From contig CAVSME010000008.1 in assembly GCA_963728985.1 (NCBI GenBank), positions 1 to 64,000 of the forward strand: a DNA stretch of 64,000 bases, in the 5' to 3' direction. The stretch is from DASXAI01 sp963728985 (GTDB lineage Bacteria; Actinomycetota; Acidimicrobiia; Acidimicrobiales; Ilumatobacteraceae). Below the pieces are notes generated by a model. The model was not told the DNA's origin and did not search any database. It saw nothing but the letters and a program-made list of their open reading frames with translations. Positions 54,032-61,937 of this stretch are shown piece after piece (within the stretch, counting starts at the first letter, position 1; each line of letters starts with the position of its first letter). The translations under genes were made by a program, and so were the position numbers.

Positions 54032-54085
54032 TGGCGCCGCAGTGCGGCGACGGGGCAGCCGCTCGAGCGATCGTCCGACGCAGAT
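54032..54085 (+). repeat. Family 2 palindromic repeat
   Basis: The palindrome CGCCGCAGTGCGGCG (54035-54049) is followed by GGGGCAGCCGCTCGAGCGAT and CGTCCGACGCAGATAC, close to the copy at 39910-39984 but shorter. It lies behind the yggT stop, between yggT and divIVA. Confidence 0.75.
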
Positions 54086-54089
54086 ACGG

Positions 54090-54350
54090 CTACGCGCTGT
54101 AGCACTGCAGGAGCAGGCCGCGGACCACGATCTCGAGCACCAGGAACACGATGATCGGGGAAAGGTCGAACATGCCCATGCGGGGCAGCACCTTGCGCAC
54201 CGGCTCGAGCACGGGATCGGTGACCCGCACCAGGAACCCGTTGATCTTGGCCATCACGCCTCCCCGCTGCAGCGGGAACCACGACAGGATCACGCGCGCG
54301 AACAGGGCGACCTCGAACAGGAGTACGAGCTGGCACAGCAGCGACCGCAT
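54090..54350 (-). CDS. YggT family membrane protein
   Basis: The 86-residue protein has two membrane helices and the family pattern ARVILSWFPLQ, then VRVTDPVLEPVRKVLP. YggT proteins lie next to sepF and divIVA in most actinobacteria and firmicutes, and a role in division or osmotic behaviour has been suggested. ATG 54350 follows the sepF stop by 49 bases. Confidence 0.9.
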   Translation of the reverse strand: MRSLLCQLVLLFEVALFARVILSWFPLQRGGVMAKINGFLVRVTDPVLEPVRKVLPRMGMFDLSPIIVFLVLEIVVRGLLLQCYSA

Positions 54351-54399
54351 GGCGACGAGAACCTAGGCGCGACGAGGCGGCCGGCAGCGCCGCGTCACG

Positions 54400-54951
54400 T
54401 CAATCGCGATGGTCGGGATCGCTCATCCGGCGCCGATCCTCGGGAGAGACCGAGACGTTGGCCGGCGTGAGGAGGTACATGCCGTTGCCGACCTTGTCCA
54501 TCGAGCCGTCGAGCCCGTAGGTGAGGCCGGCGCAGAAGTCGATGATGCGCCGCAGGAGGTCCTTGTTCACGTCCTGCAGGTTCACGATGACGGGCACGCC
54601 CTCCTTGAAGTTGTCCGCCACCTCTTGCGCGTGGTCGAAGCGAGTGGGGCGCACGGTGTACGGCCGCGGCGGTGCGGAACCGGCGGGCATGGTGCGCACC
54701 GCCGAGCCGGTGCGAGCGCGCACGGTGACCGACGGCTGGTCGGCCTCGGCGCCCGGCGCCCGGGCACCTTGCGGGCGGGCGACGGCGGCACCGGCGGGCA
54801 CCGTACGCACCGTCCCGCTGTCGATGGACTCCGGCCCGTAGGACGAGCGCGGCCCGCGACCTGGCGCCGGCTCCATCGGCAAGTCGTACTCGTCGTACGC
54901 GTCGTCAGGACCGAGACCCAGATAGTTCATCGCCTTCTTGAAGAACGCCAT
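54400..54951 (-). CDS. sepF: Cell division protein SepF
   Basis: The 183-residue protein has an N-terminal amphipathic helix (MAFFKKAMNYLGLG) for membrane binding, a Pro/Arg-rich linker (about 30-95) and the SepF core (RFDHAQEVADNFKEGVPVIV, IIDFCAGLTYGLDG, VGNGMYLLTP). SepF anchors FtsZ to the membrane; it is essential in actinobacteria lacking FtsA, and no ftsA is present in this cluster. Confidence 0.95.
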   Translation of the reverse strand: MAFFKKAMNYLGLGPDDAYDEYDLPMEPAPGRGPRSSYGPESIDSGTVRTVPAGAAVARPQGARAPGAEADQPSVTVRARTGSAVRTMPAGSAPPRPYTVRPTRFDHAQEVADNFKEGVPVIVNLQDVNKDLLRRIIDFCAGLTYGLDGSMDKVGNGMYLLTPANVSVSPEDRRRMSDPDHRD

Positions 54952-54971
54952 CGCAGCCTCCTCGACCGACG

Positions 54972-55640
54972 TTAGTTCGCTTGTACCGCGCGCTGGTGGC
55001 TTCTCGCTTCCGGGCGGGGCCCGAACACCGCTGTCCCAACGCGCACCATCGTGGAACCCTCTGCGACGGCGACCTCGAGATCGGCCGTCATCCCCATCGA
55101 GCACTCGACCAGCCCGAGGTCGTCGACGAGGTGGCGCAGCAGCCGGAAGCCGGGCCGGGCGGCGGCCGGCTCCCCGGCCCGGCCGATGGCCATCAGCCCG
55201 GCGACGTGCAGTCCAGCCTGCGCCGCCGCCGCCACCAGCGCCGGCGCCTCCCCGGGCTCGCAGCCGCCTTGTTCGGGCGCGCCCGAGACGTTCACCTGCA
55301 CGAGCACCGCCGCGCCGGGCGGGGCGTGACGTTCGAGGGCCTCGACGACGGCGACGCGGTCGACGCTCTGCCACACGTCGACGATCGGCGCCAGCACCTT
55401 GACCTTGTTCGTCTGCAGGTGGCCGATGAAGTGCACACGCGGCGCCGGGCCCCGCACGGCCGGCACCTTGGCCACGAGCTCCTGGGCGTAGTTCTCGCCG
55501 ACGTCCGGGCAGCCGGCGGCCACGGCCGCCTCGATGGCATCGGCCCCGAACCCCTTGGTCACGGCGACGACGCGCACATCCGTGCCACCGGCGGCAGCGA
55601 TGCGGGCCCGCACGGCCTCGAGGCGCTCGGCCACGCTCAC
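54972..55640 (-). CDS. yggS: YggS family PLP-binding protein
   Basis: The 222-residue protein has the PLP homeostasis protein features: VAVTKGFGADAIEAAVAAG (the PLP Lys in VTKG), GENYAQELVAK, HFIGHLQTNKVK and CSMGMTADLEVAVAEGSTMV. It binds PLP without known catalysis and balances PLP and amino-acid pools. GTG 55640 overlaps the yfiH stop (GTGA). Confidence 0.93.
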   Translation of the reverse strand: MSVAERLEAVRARIAAAGGTDVRVVAVTKGFGADAIEAAVAAGCPDVGENYAQELVAKVPAVRGPAPRVHFIGHLQTNKVKVLAPIVDVWQSVDRVAVVEALERHAPPGAAVLVQVNVSGAPEQGGCEPGEAPALVAAAAQAGLHVAGLMAIGRAGEPAAARPGFRLLRHLVDDLGLVECSMGMTADLEVAVAEGSTMVRVGTAVFGPRPEARSHQRAVQAN

Positions 55641-56339
55641 GCCGCGTTCGCCTCCAACCAGACCGCCATCCCGTGGCGCTCGCGGTCCCCGCGCCCACGG
55701 TGCGACCAGTAGCGGTCGTCGCACGCGGTGCACGGCGTCCTGACGTCGATGACCGACACGTCCTCGGCCACCAGCGCGGCGCGCACGGCGGCGGGCAGGT
55801 CGAGCGCCGGCGTGCCCCACGACGTGGTCGCGGTCACCGACGCGCCGAAGCGGGAGGCCGAGCGCGAAGAGATCGGCGGTGCCGAACTCGTAGCACTCGG
55901 CGTGGATGCACGGACCGACGACGGCGTCGATGCGGGTGGCCCCAAGGGAACGCATGGCCGCCGCCGTCTCGCCCAGCACGCCGGCGGCGAGGCCGCGCCA
56001 GCCGGCGTGGGCCGCCGCCACCACCCCTTCGTCGGCGACGAGGGCGACGGGCGCGCAGTCGCCCACCCAGATGCCGAGAGCCCGACCGGCGTCCGCGGTC
56101 ACGAGGGCGTCGCCCCGCTGGGCGCGCTCGGGGCCGTCGCCGTCGACCACGACGACGGTGGTGCCGTGCTCCTCGTCGAGCCAGACCACCGGCCGATCGG
56201 CCACCGCCTGCCACCGGGCCGCCAGCACCGGCGCCGGGACGACGTCGGCGTTGAGGTCGCCGTCGGCGCGCGTCGTGAAGCGGACGTGGGCGCGACCGCG
56301 GGGGGTGTTGAAGCGAACCGTCGCGCCCGTGCTCGTCAC
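55637..56339 (-). CDS. YfiH family (polyphenol oxidase/peptidoglycan editing) protein, frameshifted
   Basis: The N-terminal part (GTG 56339) has VWLDEEHGTTVVVVDG, GDCAPVALVADEGVVAAAHAGWRG and GPCIHAECYEFG. After FGTADLFAL near 55860 the frame is lost. One base fewer restores ASRFGASVTATTSWGTPALD and the end RTPCTACDDRYWSHRGRGD, giving about 233 residues with all Cys/His metal ligands. The given sequence otherwise fuses the broken frame into yggS. It starts as a 4-base overlap with the ftsZ stop. YfiH-type proteins are suggested to remove misplaced amino acids from peptidoglycan precursors. Confidence 0.85.
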
Positions 56340-57433
56340 TTCAGGAAGGACGGCACGTCGAAGTCGTCGTCGCTGTCGAGGAGGTCGTCCTCCTCTTCGG
56401 CGAAGACGTCACGACCGGCATCCACGGCCGACACGGAGCGAGGGGCGCGCCCGCCACTGGTGCCGGCGGCAGCGGCGGAACCCTCCCACCGGTCGAAGCC
56501 GGCGGCGATGACCGTGACGCGAACCTCGTCGCCCATCTCGTCGTCGATGACCGTGCCGAAGATGATGTTGGCGTCCTGATGGGCGACCCCGTGGATGATC
56601 TCGGCCGCCGCGTTCACCTCGAACAGCCCGAGGCCCGACGGCCCGGTGATGTTGAGCAGGATGCCGCGGGCGCCGTCGATGGCCGCCTCGAGCAGCGGGC
56701 TCGAGATGGCCGCCTTCGCAGCGGCGACGGCCCGGTTCTCGCCGCTCGCCTGCCCGATGCCCATCAGGGCGGAACCGGCGTTGGTGAGGATGGCCTTCAC
56801 GTCGGCGAAGTCGGTGTTGATCAACCCCGGCGTGGTGATGAGGTTGGTGATGCCGGACACGCCCTGGAGGAGCACCTCGTCGGCCATCTTGAAGGCGTTC
56901 AGCATGGAGGTCTTCTCGTTCGACACGGTGAGCAACCGGTCGTTCGGGATGACGATCAGCGTGTCGACCTTCTCCTTCAGCCGCTGGATCCCCTGATCGG
57001 CCTGCACCGACCGGCGCCGGCCCTCGAACTGGAACGGCCTCGTCACCACACCGATCGTGAGCGCCCCCATGCTCTTCGCGATCTCGGCGATGACCGGCGC
57101 GCCGCCGGTGCCGGTGCCACCGCCCTTGCCGGCGGTGATGAACACCATGTCAGCGCCCTTGATGACCTCTTCGATCTCGTCGCGGTGGGCCTCCGCGGCG
57201 GCGCGCCCCACCTCCGGATCGGACCCGGCGCCGAGGCCCCGGGTGAGGTCACGACCGATGTCGAGCTTGACGTCGGCGTCGCTCATGAGCAGCGCCTGGG
57301 CGTCGGTGTTGACGGCGATGAACTCGACGCCTTTCAGACCGGCGTCGATCATGCGGTTGACGGCGTTCACGCCGCCGCCGCCGACGCCGATGACCTTGAT
57401 GACGGCCAGGTAGTTCTGGGGTGAGCCGGCCAT
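56336..57433 (-). CDS. ftsZ: Cell division protein FtsZ
   Basis: The 365-residue tubulin homologue has GVGGGGVNAVNRM, the signature GGGTGTG (104-110), the T7 loop NTDFADVKAIL and an acidic linker ending in the conserved tail DFDVPSFLK, which binds SepF/FtsW-type partners. It forms the Z ring. ATG 57433 is the start. It is preceded by a 171-base gap with AT-rich promoter-like sequence. Confidence 0.97.
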   Translation of the reverse strand: MAGSPQNYLAVIKVIGVGGGGVNAVNRMIDAGLKGVEFIAVNTDAQALLMSDADVKLDIGRDLTRGLGAGSDPEVGRAAAEAHRDEIEEVIKGADMVFITAGKGGGTGTGGAPVIAEIAKSMGALTIGVVTRPFQFEGRRRSVQADQGIQRLKEKVDTLIVIPNDRLLTVSNEKTSMLNAFKMADEVLLQGVSGITNLITTPGLINTDFADVKAILTNAGSALMGIGQASGENRAVAAAKAAISSPLLEAAIDGARGILLNITGPSGLGLFEVNAAAEIIHGVAHQDANIIFGTVIDDEMGDEVRVTVIAAGFDRWEGSAAAAGTSGGRAPRSVSAVDAGRDVFAEEEDDLLDSDDDFDVPSFLK

Positions 57434-57604
57434 GGGGACCTCCGGGTCAGGAGCCGAGCAGTGGATGGATGGGCTGTAGTAAGCGAAGAGGCTGGTCAGG
57501 CCGGCAATCGACCGAACTGGAGCCGCTGCTTCCTCGCCGAAGTCTCAACCTTGACAAGAGGTCGAGCGTTATGTAAAGTTGACCCTGACGTTGACGTTGT
57601 ACCC
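57434..57604 (-). promoter_or_regulatory. ftsQ-ftsZ intergenic region, probable ftsZ promoter
   Basis: This is the longest gap in the dcw cluster and is unusually AT-rich. The minus strand shows AACGTCAACGTCAGGGTCAAC (57579-57599), with iterated GTCAAC words, then TACATAACG (about 57567-57575), which may serve as a -10 box, and TCTTGTCAAGGTTGAG (57545-57560). Other actinobacteria also have extra promoters at this place to raise FtsZ level. The exact start site cannot be told from sequence. Confidence 0.5.
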
Positions 57605-58447
57605 TCATGGCGCAGCCGTCGTCAAGGATTTGCACGCCGGTTCACACACCGGTTTTGCCGGCGCCCGCACGTCGAGCACGCCGATCGTGGTGGGATCGAC
57701 GTCGTGGAGCACGGCGAGGACGCTGATGAGCTTGTCCCGCAGCTGGTCGGTCGAGCCGAGCAGGACGGTGCCCTGCGGGCGCAGGTGCAGTTCCAGCTCC
57801 CCCACCTCGTTGACGCCCACTTCGGTGACGGCGCTGCGCAGTTCGTCGGGCAACACGCGGATCAGGCGGCCACCGTCGGCGATGGCGGCCGGCGCCTGCT
57901 GGCCCGGGGCGAGTGCCGGCCCGCCGCCGTAGGCCCGTCCGGTCGGCACGATGGCCGGATAGGCGGTGGGCTGGCCGGCGAGGGCGGCGATGATCCGGCC
58001 CTCGTCGTCGATCACCCGGAACTGGCCGTCGGTGGCCAGGTAGCCGGCGATCGGGCTGCGCTCGGCGATGTCGATGCGCACGCCGCGGGGCCAGTCCTTG
58101 GTGATGCTCACGCGCTTCACCCAGGGGCTCGCCTCGAGCCGTCGCCGCGCCGCGCCGAGGTCGACCGACAGCATGGACGAGCCGTCGATGCCGCGCACGA
58201 CGTCGGCCACCACCGCGGGATCGGTGTAGACGGCACCGGTGACCTGCACCGAGCTCACGCTCAGGATCGGCAGTCGGGTGGCGATGGCGGCGAGCGCCAG
58301 CACGGCGATGACGATGCCGGCGATCCCGGCGCTGCGCAGCCGACGGCGCCCGGCCTGGCGCCGCACGGCGATCATGCGGGCCCGCAGGCGCGGGTCCATC
58401 GGCGGACGCTCGGCCGGCCGCTCGGGCGGCATCACGCTCGCGCTCAC
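57605..58447 (-). CDS. ftsQ: Cell division protein FtsQ
   Basis: The 280-residue protein has a basic cytosolic N-terminus, one membrane helix (about 41-60), a POTRA domain (LSVSSVQVTGAVYTDPAVV) and the beta domain WVKRVSITKDWPRGVRIDIAERSP. It links the divisome across the membrane. GTG 58447 overlaps the murB stop as GTGA. Confidence 0.94.
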   Translation of the reverse strand: MSASVMPPERPAERPPMDPRLRARMIAVRRQAGRRRLRSAGIAGIVIAVLALAAIATRLPILSVSSVQVTGAVYTDPAVVADVVRGIDGSSMLSVDLGAARRRLEASPWVKRVSITKDWPRGVRIDIAERSPIAGYLATDGQFRVIDDEGRIIAALAGQPTAYPAIVPTGRAYGGGPALAPGQQAPAAIADGGRLIRVLPDELRSAVTEVGVNEVGELELHLRPQGTVLLGSTDQLRDKLISVLAVLHDVDPTTIGVLDVRAPAKPVCEPACKSLTTAAP

Positions 58448-59400
58448 GTCTCGGCCTCGAAGCCCACGAGGCGCACCTCGCTGCGCAGCGCGATGCCGCA
58501 GTCGGCGAGCACCGCGGCGCGCACCGTCTCGATCACGGCGTGCACGTCGGCGGCCGAGCCGCCCTCATCGGCCTGGACGAAGTTGGCGTGCTTGTCCGAT
58601 ACCTGAGCGGTGCCGATGCGCAGGCCCCGCAGACCGAGGCCGTCGATGACCTCGGCCGCCGCCAGTTGGAACGGCAACGGGTTCACGAAGACCGAGCCAC
58701 AGTTCTGGCCGCCCGGCTGGTGCTCGCGCCGCCACCGCACGATCTCGGCGATCTCGGCCTCGGAACGGGCCCGGTCGCCGGCGTCGAGCTGCAGGCGCGC
58801 CGCCGTCACCACCTCGTGATCGACCATCGCCGATCCTCGGAAGCGCAGCGTCAGCGCGGCAGGAGCCACCTCCCTATCCTCGCCGCTGAGCAGGTCAGTT
58901 ACGCGGACCCCGGCCAGCACGGCGGTCATGTCGGAGCCGTGGCCGCCGGCGTTCATCCGCACGGCGCCGCCCACCGAGCCGGGGATGCCGACCATCCACT
59001 CGGCGCCGGTCAGGCCGGCGGCCGCGGTGCGCCGGGCCAGCACCGGCAACAGCACGCTGGCGCCCGCTTCGACCATCGTGCCCGACACGGTGATCCCCGC
59101 GGCGAAGGCACCGAGGACGATGACCAGGCCGTCGTAGCCCCGGTCGGCCACCAGCGTGTTCGAACCCCGACCGAGGACCAGGGTGGGCACCCCGCTCTCC
59201 CGAACGGCCCGGGAGACGACCTGGAGATCGTCGGGGGTCTCGGCCGTCACGAACAGCGCGGCGGCGCCGCCGACGCGGAACGTCGTGAGCGGGCCGATGG
59301 GCACGCCCCGCCGGGCCCGCCCCCCGAGGATGCCGGCCGCCTCCTCGATCGGCGTCGTCGTCCGGCTCATCGGCACCGTGTCCCGAATGAGCTCGCTCAC
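58444..59400 (-). CDS. murB: UDP-N-acetylmuramate dehydrogenase
   Basis: The 318-residue FAD enzyme has TTFRVGGAAALFV, VLGRGSNTLVADRG, GIPGSVGGAVRMNAGGHG, the catalytic Ser in GQNCGSVFVNP, and KHANFVQADEGGSAADV. It reduces UDP-GlcNAc-enolpyruvate to UDP-MurNAc. GTG 59400 overlaps the murC stop, and the first ten codons (MSELIRDTVP) are made by a family 3 repeat. An internal ATG at 59370 (MSRTTTPIEE) could be the original start. Confidence 0.95.
   Translation of the reverse strand: MSELIRDTVPMSRTTTPIEEAAGILGGRARRGVPIGPLTTFRVGGAAALFVTAETPDDLQVVSRAVRESGVPTLVLGRGSNTLVADRGYDGLVIVLGAFAAGITVSGTMVEAGASVLLPVLARRTAAAGLTGAEWMVGIPGSVGGAVRMNAGGHGSDMTAVLAGVRVTDLLSGEDREVAPAALTLRFRGSAMVDHEVVTAARLQLDAGDRARSEAEIAEIVRWRREHQPGGQNCGSVFVNPLPFQLAAAEVIDGLGLRGLRIGTAQVSDKHANFVQADEGGSAADVHAVIETVRAAVLADCGIALRSEVRLVGFEAET
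59371..59400 (-). repeat. Family 3 start-module repeat, short copy
   Basis: Minus-strand GTGAGCGAGCTCATTCGGGA and CACGGTGCCG lack the internal GCGCAGCGAG of the longer copies. It starts on the murC stop and encodes the extra N-terminus of MurB. Confidence 0.65.
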
Positions 59401-60797
59401 GACGCCAGCGCGGCGCGCTCGGCCAGCCGGGCCAGCACCTCGGACGGCAGGGAGGCGACGTCACCGCACCCCATGGAGATGCACACGTCGCCGGCGCGCA
59501 GCTCGTTGGCCAGGAACTCGACGAGGTCGGTGCGGCGGGGGATCCAGGCGACGCGTTGCCACGGATGGGCGTCGAGCACGGCGTTCACCACGAGCTTGCC
59601 GGTGACCCCGGGGCGGGGCGCCTCTCCGGACGGGTAGACGTCGGTGACCACGGCGAGATCGGCTCGTTCGAAGGCGTCGCGGTACTCCGGCGAGAGCACC
59701 TCCATGCGGCTGTAGCGGTTGGGCTGGAAGACGGCGACGATGCGCTGCCAGCCGTCGCCACTGGTCGCCGCCCCTTCCAACACGGCGGCGATCTCGGCGG
59801 GCAGGTGGGCGTAGTCGTCCACGAAGGTGATCCCGTCACGCTCGCCGCGGAAGTCGAAGCGGCGAGCGACCCCGCCGAAGCGGGCGAGGGCGGCCACGGC
59901 CACGTCGAACGGGGCGCCGAGCAGGTGGGCCATGGCGATGGCGGCGGTGGCGTTGCGGGCCATGTGCACCCCGCGCAGCGGCAGCCGCACCTCACCCAGG
60001 CGCTCACCGTGGTGGGCGACGGCGAAGACGACGGCACCGTGATCGGCTTGGAGGTCGAGCAGCTGGAAGTCCGCCCCTTCCGACGTGCCGTAGGTGACGG
60101 CGCCACGGGCGGCGCCGAGGCGAGCCGCCACCGGGTCGTCGAGGCACACCACCTTCGGGCCGGCGATCCCGGCCAGGTACGTGTCGAAGGCGGCGACGAT
60201 GGCCTCGGGCGTGCCGTAGTAGTCGAGGTGGTCGACCTCGACGTTGGTGACGATGGTGCCGTGCACCGGCAGCTCGAGGAACGTGCCGTCGCTCTCGTCG
60301 GCTTCCACGACGAGCAGGTGTTCGGCGTCGGTCCAGTGCGCACCGGTGCCGACATCGTTGACGTCGCCACCCACGATGAAGCTCGGCTGCAACCCCGCCT
60401 CGGTGAGGATCATCATCAGCATCGAGGTGGTGGTGGTCTTCCCGTGGGTGCCGGCCACGGCGATGGTGCGGGCGCAAGCACAGATGGACGCCAGCATCCC
60501 GGCGCGCCGCAGCACGGGGATGCCCCGGCGCCGGGCCTCGTCGAGCTCGACGTTGTTGGCCGGGATGGCGGTGGACCCGGTGACGGCCGCAGCGCCGTCC
60601 ACGTGCTCGCGGCGGTGGCCGACTTCGACAGCGACACCGGCCGCCCGCAGCCGCTCGAGCACGGGCAGGTCGCGGAGGTCCGACCCCGACACGTCGTGGC
60701 CCATGCCCGCCAGGACGAGGGCGATGGCACTCATGCCCGGACCGCCCACGCCGACGACGTGGTAGCGGCCGGGCTCCCGCAGGTCCACCGGGCTCAC
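59397..60797 (-). CDS. murC: UDP-N-acetylmuramate--L-alanine ligase
   Basis: The 466-residue Mur ligase has GVGGPGMSAIALVLAGMGHDV, the P-loop AVAGTHGKTTTTSML, EADESDGTFL, DYAHLPAEIAAVL and VFQPNRYSRM. It adds the first peptide residue to UDP-MurNAc. GTG 60797 overlaps the murG stop as GTGA. Confidence 0.96.
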   Translation of the reverse strand: MSPVDLREPGRYHVVGVGGPGMSAIALVLAGMGHDVSGSDLRDLPVLERLRAAGVAVEVGHRREHVDGAAAVTGSTAIPANNVELDEARRRGIPVLRRAGMLASICACARTIAVAGTHGKTTTTSMLMMILTEAGLQPSFIVGGDVNDVGTGAHWTDAEHLLVVEADESDGTFLELPVHGTIVTNVEVDHLDYYGTPEAIVAAFDTYLAGIAGPKVVCLDDPVAARLGAARGAVTYGTSEGADFQLLDLQADHGAVVFAVAHHGERLGEVRLPLRGVHMARNATAAIAMAHLLGAPFDVAVAALARFGGVARRFDFRGERDGITFVDDYAHLPAEIAAVLEGAATSGDGWQRIVAVFQPNRYSRMEVLSPEYRDAFERADLAVVTDVYPSGEAPRPGVTGKLVVNAVLDAHPWQRVAWIPRRTDLVEFLANELRAGDVCISMGCGDVASLPSEVLARLAERAALAS

Positions 60798-61937
60798 CGG
60801 TCCGCCTCCCCCCTCGCCAGTTCCTCGGCCAGCCGGGCGATGGCAGCGGCGGCACCGCGCCGGCCCACCGACCGGGCGCCGCTCGACAGCGCGGCGAGGG
60901 CGGCCGGATCGGCGCGCAGGCGATCCAGCTCGCGCCCCAGGCGGTCGGCGTCCAGCTCGGTCTCGGGCACGAGCAGCGCCCCGCCGGCAGCAGCCAGCGC
61001 CCGGGCGTTGGCCGTCTGGTGGTCCTCGGCGGCCAGCGGCCACGGAACCAGGATCGACGGCACGCCCAGCGCCGCCAGCTCGGCAACGGTGGTGGCTCCG
61101 GCTCGGGCCACCACCAGATCGGCAGCGGCGTAGGCAAGGTCCATGCGGTCCTCGAAGGGTACCGGGTGGTACACGAGCCCCCCGGGCGCGTCGAGGCGTT
61201 CCCACCGCTCGTCGTCGTTGCGGCTGCCGTAGACGTGGTGGATGGCCAAGTCGGTGCGATCGCGCGCGCGCCGCGACGAGGTCGCGGGCCACCCTGTTCA
61301 AGGCGCCGGAGCCGAGCGATCCGCCCACGATGACCACGGTGAAGCGATCGGACGGGAGGCCCAACTCTCCGCGGGCCCGCGTCCGGTCGCGCTGGGGGTC
61401 GATGGCCAGGATCTCCGGCCGCAGGGGCACTCCCGTCACCACCTTGCGGGGCAGCGGCGACGACTCGAAGGCCACGGCGCTGGCGGTGGCCAGCCGGGCG
61501 GCGAGGCGGCTGGCCTTGCCCGGCACGATGTCGTAGCTCACCACCAGCAGGGGGATGCGCCGGATCTTGGCCGCCATCACCGCCGGCACGCTGGCGTAGC
61601 CGCCGACGGACACCACGACCGACGGCTCGATGCGCCGGAACAGGCGATCGGCGCGGCGGATGCCGGCCATCAGGTTGTAGAACGCCGGCAGGTTGGACGG
61701 CGACAGCGACCGGGCGATGCCGCGCACGTCGAACAGGCTCACCGAGTAGCCGGCAGCCGGCACCATCGTGGCCTCCATGCCCCGGCGGGCGCCGATGAAG
61801 TGGATGCGCTCCTTGGCGTAGCCGGCCTCGACGATGGCCTCGGCCACCGCGAGACCGGGCATCACGTGACCGGCCGTCCCGCCGCCGGCGATGACGAAGA
61901 GCGGCCCATCGGCCGCGGCGCCATTGCCGGGCTTCAT
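60794..61937 (-). CDS. murG: UDP-N-acetylglucosamine transferase MurG, interrupted by a frameshift
   Basis: The N-terminal part (ATG 61937) has FVIAGGGTAGHVMPGLAVAE, GVPLRPEI and VIVGGSLGSGALN. The C-terminal part has DLAIHHVYGSRNDDERW, VVARAGATTVAELAALG and PWPLAAEDHQTANA. The frames switch in the CG-rich run at 61259-61270 (after DLVAARA). Removing one base restores about 380 residues, the normal MurG length. It makes lipid II at the membrane. As it is essential, an error in the sequence is likely. ATGA and GTGA overlaps link it to ftsW and murC. Confidence 0.93.

Noticed and set aside
54972..56339. A single fused YfiH-YggS protein
   Set aside because: The fusion exists only because of the frameshift near 55860; in the corrected frame YfiH ends at 55637 with its own stop and YggS has its own GTG.
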